Of a DNA stretch of 64,000 bases, positions 37,001 to 49,000 are shown piece by piece. A program made the position numbers and the translations under genes. This stretch comes from Hippopus hippopus (Eukaryota; Mollusca; Bivalvia; Cardiida; Cardiidae): the NCBI GenBank assembly GCA_946811185.2, contig OX328099.1, forward strand, positions 22,657,859-22,721,858, given 5' to 3'. Positions within the stretch are counted from its first letter, which is position 1. Every line of letters starts with the position of its first letter. The notes beneath the pieces were generated by a model. That model made no database searches. It was given only the letters and a program-made list of their open reading frames with translations, and was not told the DNA's origin.

Positions 37001-40000
37001 TGTCTAATTTGAAAGCATTTGCAGACGACAAATGAAATGCAACTGAAATGAGGAGACTTGTTTTTCCTGGGGAAATGAGAAAATGTGACATGTACTTACC
37101 GGTATTTCTTCTTTGTTCACAATGTTTTCGGAAGTATGGATATTCCCCAGGTTAGTGAAAACTTAGGATTCAGCAATACTAGCATTTGTCACAGATAATT
37201 AAATAACTCCATACTTCTAGTGGCTTATTGAGCTATACATACTAAATATACTTTGGTGGTAGAAGAAGCTCACAGCTTTCATATTCAAATACATTAATTT
37301 CACTATAGCATTTTTCTTGCAGGTTTGTACAGTTCACAGCTGATTTGGTCTTTAATATTCCAAGTTTTCAAGCCCAGCTTCAGTTTTATACTAGCACACT
37401 TTATGCAGAATTACAAAACCATCTTCAATGTCATTCTTCTGTTCACAGGATGCATCACAACAGTATGTTGACAGCTCTTGAAACCATGTTTTGAAGTGTT
37501 TGTGCTCTCACAATACATATCTGGAAAAAAAATATAGAACTAACTGAATTTCAAATTTCTCCTTTTTACAAAACGTAACATTTTAATTCTTCAGTTACGT
37601 TGCAAAATATGGTTTTATTTTCACATGGTTAGACTATGAGAATTTGTTCAGGATATGGCCAACTATCAGAGATCCAATCATTTTTGACTAATGTGCAGTA
37701 CTGCGCTTCCACCTTTACTGAAATAACCCCTTTTTAGGCTGCCATCTTGCAATTAAGACCAAAAATAGCCAAGTTTTTGAGCCCCCAGTTATCCAACCTT
37801 GGCATCGAAAATCACTAGATTTGATTTAAAAACAAAAAGAAATACTTACTGCTTATAAATATGTCAAAATCTGAACAAATTTATTTCTAAAAATAAATTG
37901 AGAATGCTACAACTATCACTAGGGTCCCGCCAAATTCACCACATTGGTCCGCCATTTTGTGATGAAATACCGAAAATAGCCCAGTTTTGAGCCCATAATT
38001 ATCTAACTTAGGAATCGAAAATCAGCACAAAATTGGCTTTAATACAAGGAGATGTACTCTATCTCGTGATTTTTACCAACATGTTGCTATTTGGACGCTA
38101 CTTTATGTACTTAAAAAGTACTTTTGCACGTCACTAAATCCTCCTGCCGAACATCCCCTATGGGGCAAACATGATTAGGTCATGATTTTTTAACGCCAAA
38201 ATAAGCATATAAAACAAAATCTCCAAAAAAAATTGATGTTACCTATATTCTAAGCATGTAAATATTCGGAAACTTACCTGTTGAGAAGGACGTATGGGAT
38301 AACCAAGCAAAACGTTGATTAAAACAGTGACCGTCGTATGCCGAAATTTAAGATGGCTGCCGTTTTTTTCCTTTACGGTCAATTCGAAAGAAGACTGAAT
38401 AACCGGAAGTTATACCGCGTTTCCTATCCCTGTATATAAGATCCCTGACAATACTATATTCAGTTAGGTCTTTGTGTGCCATTTAAAATTGTTTTGTTTT
38501 GGACAAGTAAACTTCTCTGACGGACAAGTAGATTTTTTAGATTTACTTGTCCATGGACAAGTAGAAAATTTCAAGATTTCCACATCTCTGTTACCCCTAA
38601 AATAATTGGCATGGTCATGCCCTTTTTAACTTTACATTTTCAAAGAAAAAGCAATAGCAGCCAAGCATTGGAACCTATGTTTGTTGCTCCTATATTGTAA
38701 TCTGTGATTACCAAATGCTTGAGCTCATTTGACAAAAAATGATGGTAGAATTACTCTCTGTGATTACCAAATGCTTGAGCTCATTTGACAAAAAATGATG
38801 GTAGAATTACTCTCTATCTTGGAATGGAATAAATGTAGATAACTGATTAGATAGTTGATTTTTAGCTCACCTGAGTACAAGGTGGTAAAGGTGAGTTTTT
38901 TTAATGTTCTGTGTCTGGTGTCTGTCATGCACAATCTGTCGTGTAAGCATTAGAAGTTACCTTGTGTGCACTCCAGAAGCCATGTTTTCAGTCTAATACT
39001 CAAGAAAATTGATCAGATTGTCTGTCTTGATGATATCTCTGACTAGTTTGAAATTGGATCACGTCAGGTCCAAAAGTTGGTCAATTGGGCATATCTCAGA
39101 AAAAAATCTTGTTTGTACTCTAGATGTCACATGATCTGTTAGATACTCATGAAAGTCAAATGAATGTTTATCTTTATGACATCTTAGACAAGTTGAAAAT
39201 TGAGTCACACTGAGTCATTATGTAGGTCACTGGGACAAATCTCTGTAAAACCTTGTGTGCTCACTTTAGGCAACCTTTTCAGTCTAGTACGAATGAAACT
39301 TGGTCAGAATGTTTTTCTTGTTGATATCTTGGATGAGTTTTAAAATGTTGGGTCAAAAAATAGGTCTCTGGGAAAAAAGCAGGAAAAACCTTGTGTGCTC
39401 TCTAAAGGCCACATTTTGGACCATTAATCATGAAATTTGGCCAGGTTAACTAATGAGCTGGTGGAGTGCTCCAGGGCCAAGTTGACCGTCTTGTTCTATA
39501 AGATGAAGAATTAATTTTTTCTGTACATTTCAGCTGTATTATTTGAAGAAGCTGTGATATTAGGTGCTGCGAGCGATTCACTTACGTACAAATACAGCTC
39601 GCCATCATTTTTCTCATCAGGAATGAACCTTCATGACCTACCCTATTGTGTTTTAGAAAGAACTGTATGTATACAGTAGTAACACCCATTTCTTTATATT
39701 GTAAAAAAATATTCTAATATAAGATTGGTAGTGAAATATTCAGTTGAACGTTAATGTCCTCATTTGTTTGTCCATTAACTCTTTACCAAACCACATTTTG
39801 AACTAGACCAAATTGAAAGCATCTGCAGACAAAAAATTAAATGTAGCTTAACTGACGATTTCTATCTTTGATAGAGGAGAGAAAATTGTGGGAAAAGGAG
39901 AAAATGCTTGCTACCTGTATCTGTATTTGGACACTCGAAAATAATACTCCGAAAAAGAATTTTTAAGTATATATAAATGGTAAATACTGAATATTTGAAC

Positions 40001-43000
40001 ACCTATGTCTGTATTTGTTTCCATTTTCACTTTCTATTTACACTGTTTTTATCAAGTCTACACTGTTACTTTTAAACAGAACATTGATTAATTACAATCA
40101 TTTTTTTTTTTTTTTTTTTTAATTTTCATTGCTCCTGATAGATTCTCACCAGGGCTGTCCTGGAAGTTTGCAGAATTTCTTCGTATCAGAAGTTTTATGA
40201 AAGGGTTGAAAACATGATGGGAAAAGGAGAAATGCTGATTACAAATGTTTACATGGGATTGTTACATAGATAGTTAAATCTGTATTCAAGCCTAAAGAAT
40301 TCCTCTGTAATATACCATTTGCATGCTTGATGATATATTTATAGTATTTTGTGCAACACAGGTTTTTTCAGGGCATTTTTGTTTGTTTTTCAGAGTCAGA
40401 TATATCTGCACCATATTTTGCGCCAACTCCTTAGACGGAAGTAAGTATAAAGAGAAGATAAGAATACAGAAGTACTGTTGAAACTGACAGAGAAACCACC
40501 TGTATAAGCAGCCTACTGCTTTGAAAGTCCATGTCTTTGATTATACATCCCTTCTTTCATAAACTTGATAAAATTTGCATTAAAAGACCAAGTACTGTTA
40601 GAAACTACTCTTCTTAACTCTTTACCACACAATCCCGACTTTTAACTACCCTGAGAAAGAAGCCTTTTGAAAACATCGTAGGAAAAGGAGAAAATGCTGG
40701 TAACCAGCATTTTCTCCTTTTCCCACAGTGTTTTCTATCCTTCTCAAAACAATTTTCAATTTTTGAGCCATTTTTATTTTGTCGTCTGCAAATGCTTTCA
40801 ATTTGGACTGGTCTACAATTTTGTCGTTTGGTAAAGAGTTAAGGCCTTGGGGTGGTCTCTCAATACAATATTGAATTGACAGATTTTTTTTTTAATGTAG
40901 AGTTTTTAAGTGTTTACTTTTTGTTTGTAAGCCTTTACCAAATGAAAAAATTTAGACTTGTTGCATATGGCTAAAGTGATGATATTTGCCTCAAAAAGGG
41001 CAGAAAATATTGTGGCAACAGGAGGAAATGCTGGTTACCAGTATTTTCTTTTCCCACAATATTTTCAAAGACTTTCTTTCTTAAAGTCATTAACTCTTTA
41101 CCACACACAAAAAAATGTAGACTGGTACAAACTGACACCATTTGCAGATGAAAAAATAAATGTGGCTCAAATGATGGAATTCATCTGTGATAGAGTAGAA
41201 ACATTGTAGGAAAAGAAGAATATGCTGGTAACCAGCATTTTTGTTTTTACCCACATTGTTTTCGAAAGGCTTTTTTCTTCAGGGTCGTTAAAAGTCAGAT
41301 TGTGAGGTAAAGGGTTAAAACTCGGATTTTTATGGTAATGGAATAACCATGAACATGTCTGGGCTATTTTGTATCATCAGTTTTGTATACAATGGTGCAC
41401 ATTATTTTCTCATATTATCAGAGAAAAAGTCTTGGCAAAATTTCAATCATTTCAAATAGTTGCCTTCTAGTGTAAAATAGCCTGCCAAATAGGCTGTTAT
41501 ACAGAATCCCAGGTGAGCAGGAAAAGTGATACAGTAATAGAAAACAGTAAGGATAAGACATGTACAATATTACCTTGATAATCAGAATTTGGGTATGAAA
41601 TTATGACCCATGCTCTGTGAAAAGGGAGCAAAAAGCATTGACCCATGTTAGCCAGTGCAGTCCTTGCAGGCTGACATGAGTAAAAAATTTTGCTATTTAT
41701 AAATTTTCTGCATGTCCAAGGACCATTCTGCCTCCAGATTCAGTCGCCTGCTTGACAAAATGGATTTTATGAATCCATAATTATTTGAGGACTTTCATGG
41801 TTTAATGCATCATTGAACACTCAGTCTCCAGTTTGTAACACTGTTTCTGTTTGACCTGTTTACAGTCTTGGTGTACATGCGCTAGACCTAGCCTACTGTT
41901 GTACAGAACTCTCCTATTTTCCACATGTGCTGGAACTTCTACTGCATGAAGTGCTAGAGGCAGAGGCCATTTCTAAGGAACCTATTCCAGGTCAGTATTG
42001 TAAATATTACAGTACTTTTATGTTATTTCTTTATTATTTCTTCGATAGGTCTCTCATTCTTTTTGTACCAAACAATCCAGTGTTTTTATGACCATGAAGA
42101 TGAAAGCTTTTGAAAACACCACATAAGCCTGGCCATGTAGCTTATTAGTTAGCATGACTCTTGTCCATGTGGTTGCGGGTTGGATACTCGGTTGAAGCAA
42201 ACTTTCTTTCCAGCAATATTTTGCCTCTCAATTTTGTTGCAAGTGAGAAAAGTAGTCAGTGCCTTCGAAAGAAAGTTGTGTCAGTACTGGTGCGCAAAAG
42301 CCAGGAAACACATGCATGGTGCACTGACTGCCATATGACCAAAGCTGTTAAAATGGCGTTTAACTCCAGTTCAAAATAAAAAGAAAAAAAGGAGAAATGC
42401 TGATCTTGGATCTATACTGTCTGCAATTTTGAGAGATTTAGGCCATAAAACATAATTATATGAAATTCTGGTGTTTAGTGGGGGGGTTTTGCGGGACTGT
42501 TTTCAGAGAAAAAATTCAGGTATAATCATAGCCCCATTGTCATCCACATTGTCTTGCAAAAACTTTGACATTTTTTAATATCTGTCATTATTGAAGATAT
42601 TTATCTAAAACTTGGGCTAGTTGTTAGCTATGAAATGGGGAACCCATTCCAGAAGGGCAGGTAACCCTCAAAATAGTTTTGACACAGTTAAGCCCCTTTC
42701 TGGACTAAAAATTACTGAAAAAAGCAGCTGCAGCCAAGTATTGGCAACACCACGTTCTATGGTACATAGAACATGTGTTCATAAATGTTGAATTAATTTC
42801 AATCTAGTGCTCTTTATGACTCAATAGTTTATATATTAATGTATAGATTACATTTGCCACCTATTTAAACATGCAATCCGGTGTTTTAATGACCCTTGAG
42901 AGGAAGGCTTTTGAAAACATAGTGGGGAAAGGAGAAAATGTTGGTAGCCAGCATTTTGTCCATTTCTTACAATATTTTTCTATTCTTTCAAAGACAAATC

Positions 43001-46000
43001 CCACAATTTTTTGCAACATGTAATATGTTGTCTGCCAATGATTTCACTTAGGAACAGTCTAAAATGTCATTTGTTATAGAATTAATCACATAATACCTTA
43101 AAACAGGCCTCAACTTATGGTCGTCTATCAAAATTAGCAGTGTACCAGCTGGATCAGTCATGATTGACATCAAAACTATGTTATATCCTTGTCCACTGAC
43201 TTTGATCAAAATGTCAAGGTCACTGGCCAAGGATGGATGATTAGGTCTATCTATGTGCTTCCCCTTTTCTCACGCTGTTGTTGTCTGTCTTTCAGATCCA
43301 TTGTTGCCAAGAATTGTAGCATTTATTCAGGAGTTTCCAGAATATTTGCAGACCATTGTTCATTGTGCCAGAAAAACAGAGGTTGCCCTTTGGCCCCACT
43401 TGTTTACAACAGTTGGAAACCCAAAGGATTTGTTTGAGGTAATTTAAGCCTTTACCAAACAACTCTTTGTTTTTCTCCCTTTTCCGCTTTGTTTTCTACC
43501 CTGTCAATCATATTTAATTTAGCCATATCTGGCTTGTCTACAAATGTTTTATACCTTTTCAAAGACTAATTTTATCATTTGAGCAGCACTTGACTTGTTT
43601 TCTGCAAATGCTTGCAATTTGTATCAAATCCAAAATTTGTCCAGTCAATAGTTAACTCTTTAACTCATGACAAAATTTTAGACTTGTCTAAATGAAAAGC
43701 ATTTGCATACAACAAACTAAAGCTGACTTAAATGTTGAGGTTTGTAATGGAAAGGGTAGGAAACGTTGTGAGAAAAGGAGAAGGTGCTGGTTACCAGCAT
43801 TTTCTCCTTCACACAATGTTTTAAAAAGGCTTCTTCCTCGGAGTCTTTAAAACTCGGGCTTGTGTGGGAAAGGGTTAAACACTTAGTTCATCCAACCTTT
43901 CCTCCAAAGTTGTGAAGTACAGTTTAGGACCTGTTTCTAGGACCAAGCAAACTTTTAACTAGCATTCTCCCTAAGAATCATGCAGGCCCTGTAGAAATGG
44001 TGATAAGTGACTTTTTCAGAATTAAAAAAAAAGTTAGCGCAATTGATTCCTTTTGTCACAAAAGTCCAAAAGCCAAAGGGAAACTTTTATTGTCATGCCG
44101 TTACCATGGCAATGGCTACAGAAAGTTTTTGCCCCCAGAAGCCTGATTTCCTCTTTTTGAAACATGAAAAATTATGCACTTTGATGTTAATACAACATAT
44201 TTGTCACCAAAAGTCCAGTGAGTTGTGCTATTATAACAAAATCACCCATGTATTGGCTTTCAATATCAAGAATGCAAAAGCAGAAATAAGCTTGCAGAAT
44301 GTGTTTCTATCGCAACAAACAATGGGTGTGTTTTGCATCTCTGCTGGTGGCTTAAATTGGCAAATTTCTATCCCAATTATCTCCTAACAGCAAAGCTAGG
44401 ATTCAAGGTTTCAGTATTAGGCATATACACTAATGTATTGTGTCACAAATAAAAAAATAAAAAAGGTCAAAATGTTTTTAGATCAGGTAACCATGGCAAC
44501 CAAAGTGGCAACACATTTGTAAAATTTGGAAAATGCCATATTTTATGCAATAAAATGACCACTAAACACAAATATGTAAGCATCATTTAATATGGCATAT
44601 GAAGCATCAATGCAAATATGAAAAGTTGCGCACAAGCTATTTTGGTTTTGTGTCTCAATTTGGTTTCCATGGTAACCTGAATGTCGACACTGGCACAAAA
44701 TTGCAATTTTTGCTCATTTTCAAAGCATAATTGTAGAGACTAGAGTAAGCAAAATGAATAACTTTGACTTTAGGAATAGCTACTAATCTAATGTGTTGTT
44801 GATGAAAAAATAACAATGAGCAAATCATATCATTTTCCTGGTTACCATGGCAGCCAAAGTGGCAACATATCAGTAAAATTGAGAAAATACCATTATCTGT
44901 TGAATAAAATGAACAACAATTAAGAATCTTCACACCCCTCTATATATGTTCATGGCGTGTCAATATTCATTTATTAAGTAGCATACATGCTAAGTTTGAT
45001 TTGCTTCTCAATTCGGTGTCTTTGGCAACCTGAATGTTGTTGATACTGTCACAAAATTGCAAAATTTGTCCATTTTCAACACATAATGGTAATGGACTAA
45101 AGAAAACAACAGCAAAAGATTTGTGCTAGACATACTTTTTCAAATACAGGATTTATTGTGACAGACTGAATGTTATTATATGATACTCATCAAGAAGATT
45201 ACCATGGGAACAATAATTATTGTCAGAGAGCCAAGCGTTTATATGGGAAAATATAGTAAATGTTTGAAAATAATGAAAGGGTGTTGTCCCAGCAGGCAGA
45301 TGACAATAATAAATGAGAGAGGTAGTGATTAATAAACAAGAGAGGTAGTGATTAAATTATTTTATTATTTTGATGCTTTACACAGCTTTAGCCTTATACC
45401 TGCAGTTGTAGGTATAGTTGTTAGGTTGAAGACTACGAGAGCGGGTATACTAATTACCGAAACGTAACAAAATGTTGTACCATAAATACCTGAGTGTTAC
45501 AAAATGTTACAGAATGTAGATGCCTAATTCATGGAATGTGACAGATTGTGGACGAGGCAACAATGAAATGTAACAGAATGTAATTCTCAAAGCCTAAGCA
45601 CTGATGGCTGTAAGCATGACACCTTGCATAGTAATTGTCCTTGACATACTCTTCAAGCATGCACTTTCAATCGGTGCCCTTGACCTATATTACATGGTCC
45701 ATATACTTTGTCAATATTCGCGTCCAGTCTAGTATTTAAGTTTATTTCTCTGCAGCAGTGATAGCTGCAAGTATGAAACCTTGCGCAATAATTGTCCCTG
45801 ACATACTCTTCAAGCATGCACCTTGACCCGGTGTCCTTGACCTTCATGTATATTTTATGGTTAAATGACTTCGTCAATATTTTACATCAAGTCTAGTATT
45901 AAAGTGTATTTCTCTGCAGCAGTGGTAGCTGTGAGTATGAAACCTTGCATAGTAATCGATCTTGACATACTATTTAAGCACATACCTTGGTCCAGTGTAA

Positions 46001-49000
46001 CTGACCTATATTTCACGGTCAATTAACTTTGTCAGCATTTTACGTCAAGTCTAGAATCAGAGTGTATATATCTGCATCATTGATAGCTGCAAGTATGAAA
46101 TCTTGCACAGCAACTGTCCTTGACCTACACTTCAAGCATACACCTTGACCTTGTGCCCATGACCTACATTTTATTGTCCATTAACTTTTGTCAAGATTTT
46201 ACATCAGGTCTTGAATAAAAGTGTATTTCTCTGCAGCAGTCAGACATGTAGCTGCAAACATGAAACCTTGCATAGTAATTGTAATAGTAATGGGGAAAAC
46301 ATGTTTATTCAGTAATACTTTTCCAACAATGTGAAATTTAAGAACCTCATTACTGATATTTATTGGTTGTCATTGACACAGATATCAGTTTACATGTATT
46401 CTTTTTTAAATACAACTGCGTTATGAGTATTGTAGCTCACAGGCCTCTGATTGTTTATTTGATTGTTTTGTTGCCATGGTAACATATATTTGAAGTATTG
46501 TATAACTGTTTTAGGGGTTTCAGGGGGTTGTTGAAAAGGAGATTTTGGTTATTTACATTTTGTATACGGAAATAAAAATTGTTTTGAAAAAACATGCTGT
46601 TTTTCATGCATTTTGGTAATTCAAAATATAGCAAGTTTTTCTGGATTAGCTCAAAGGTTCATAGGCAAAGCAGTATAGAATAAGCAGGAGGCCAACGTCT
46701 GTTGTCAACATTATCAAACGACCTCCTCTGAAGCTGTGAGGCCCTGATTCTTCTATTTTACATCTATAGTTGGGCCCAAGAAAGACAATCATTTGTTCCT
46801 CCTAGTTTCCTCTGTCAGATAAGAACCCTGTTTGCTCTGGCAACTTATAATTTCCATAGACATTTAAATGGAAAAGTGGAAACTCACAATTTCTGCTGTC
46901 TCATTTGGAAGATTTATTGAAAGTCTGCTTCATTTCATATACTTGTTGCCTAAACTGCTGAATTCAATTGGTTACCAAGGTGAAATAAAAGGTAAATTTT
47001 CAAAAAATAATGTTATAAAATCTTCTCCGTAACCAAAGGGGTGATGATGCTGAAATTTTGCGTACATGAACATGTTTATGACATCAGTTGATACATATAT
47101 TGTGTCCTTATTGTTGTTCTGTGTCTGCTTTTGTTGCAAGAGCATTTAAAATTTCCAAGGCTTATAATTCGAAAATTGGAAATTGACAATCATAAGCAAG
47201 TGCCCCGGGATTGACCCTCGCTTCTGGCATATTGTTTTGTAGAGAATTTTGCCCTCTTCAAATATTCAAGAACAGCCAGTTGTCATTTACCGGGTGAAAG
47301 AATGTGCACTTTATAATGGTAAAGTGCCTTCAGAAGGCTTGCCCTGGAACAGTGTGGTTAAGTAACTGACTATAACGACATGACCCCAGCTGTTAACCAT
47401 GAACATAAAGCAACAAATCAAACAATATACTTCTTTGCTGAAGGGAAACAATTTATTTTGAAACTGTGTTGCTGTTGTAAAAATCACTGTTGATTTGGTA
47501 ACCATGGTTACATGTTTTAAGAGCATTTATAGCATTTCCTTGTAGGTATTTGTGTAACAGAAATTGGTTTATTAAAATGTCCTAGGAACTCAAAAATACT
47601 TTTTAGTCAAAGGAAGATACTTTGCACTGACTTTGCTATATTTTGTGGGGATGAGAATTTTTTAGCTCCACTGGCCGAAGGCCAGCGGGCTTATGTCATG
47701 GCCTGTTGTCCGTCGTGCGTCCGTCCGTCCGTCCGTCCGTCCGTTAACTTTTTTTTAAAACGTCTTCTTCTCTGAAACTACCCATCCAATTTTGATGAAA
47801 CTTCACAGAAATGATCCTGCCATGGTCCTCTTCAGAATTTCTTGAAAGAATTTAATTCCTTCAAAAACTCTGGTTGCCATGGCAACAAAACTGAAAAATT
47901 TTGAAAATCTTTGAAAATCTTCTTGTCTGAAACCGTAAGGCCAAGGGCTACCAAATTTGGCATGTAGCTTTATCTAGTGGACCTCTACCAAGTTTCTTCA
48001 ATTTATAGCCCTGGGGTCAAAATTAACCCCGCCCCGGGGGTCACAAGTTTTACATGGGCTTATTTAGGGAGAACTTTAAAATTCCTCTTCTACCTAGCCA
48101 TAGGGCCTAGAGCTACCAAATTTGGCATGTAGCTTTATCTAGTGGACCTCTGCCAAGATTGTTCAAATTATAGCCCTGGGGTCAAATTAGGCCCTGCCCG
48201 GGGGTAACAAGTTTTACATGGGCTTATATAACAAGTTTTACATGGGCTTATATAGGGAGAACTTTAAAATTCTTCTTTGACCTAGCCATGGGGCCTAGGG
48301 CGACCAAATTTGGCATGTAGCTTTATCTAGTGGACCTGTACCAAGGGTGTCCAAATTATAGCCGAGGGTCAAATTTGACTTCGCCCCGGGGGGTAACATG
48401 TTTTACATAGGCGGGCTTATATAGGAAAATCTTTCGCATCTAGCTATAAGGGCTAGGGCTATCAAATTTTGCATTTAGCTTTATCTAGGGGGTCTCTATC
48501 AAGGGTGCCCAAATTATAGCCCAGGGGGTCAAATGTAGCCCCACCCCAGGGGGTCACAAGTTCTACATGATCTTATATAAGGAAACTTTAATAATCTACT
48601 TGTACATAGCCATATTTAGGCCTAGGGCTACCAAATTTTGCATGTAACTTTATATGATAGGCCTCTACCAAGAGGGCCCAAATTTTAACTTTGGGGGTCA
48701 AGTTTGACTCCACACCAGGGGTCACAAGTTTTACATTGGCTTTTATAGTGAAAACTTGATAAACCTGTGTCATGGATCACATATTTTACAGGGCCTTTTA
48801 TTCAGCAAACTTGTTTTACATGACTTTTTATTGGGCAAGATTAAAAAATCTTTTTGTTTATAACCACACATTCTAGTTTCATATTGTAGGTCTGGGGTCA
48901 AAATTGCCTTCATTCCAGGGATCGCAAGTTTAACATGGGCTTCAAAATATTGTCACTTCAATTTAAACATTAATCAAGGGAAATAACTCTTTTTATGAAA

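Larger units (their letters stand above)
32536..38590. mobile_element. 6-kb hAT-like element
   Basis: Ends CAGGGGTGTGGAAATCC and complement CAGAGATGTGGAAATC, with repeated subterminal GGACAAGTAG words at both sides (32580-32620, 38500-38570). Flanks TTACCGTC / TTACCCCT agree with a decayed 8-bp duplication. No complete transposase; later insertions (family A, the 1.3-kb element) inflated it. Confidence 0.78.
32290..38700 (+). repeat. Repeat C copy split by a 6-kb element
   Basis: Left half 32290-32535 ends CCAGAAGGGCACATTACCGT. The right half 38591-38700 starts TTACCCCTAAAATAATTG and continues with the words seen uninterrupted at 42640-42770 (CCAGAAGGGCAGGTAACCC). Confidence 0.8.
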
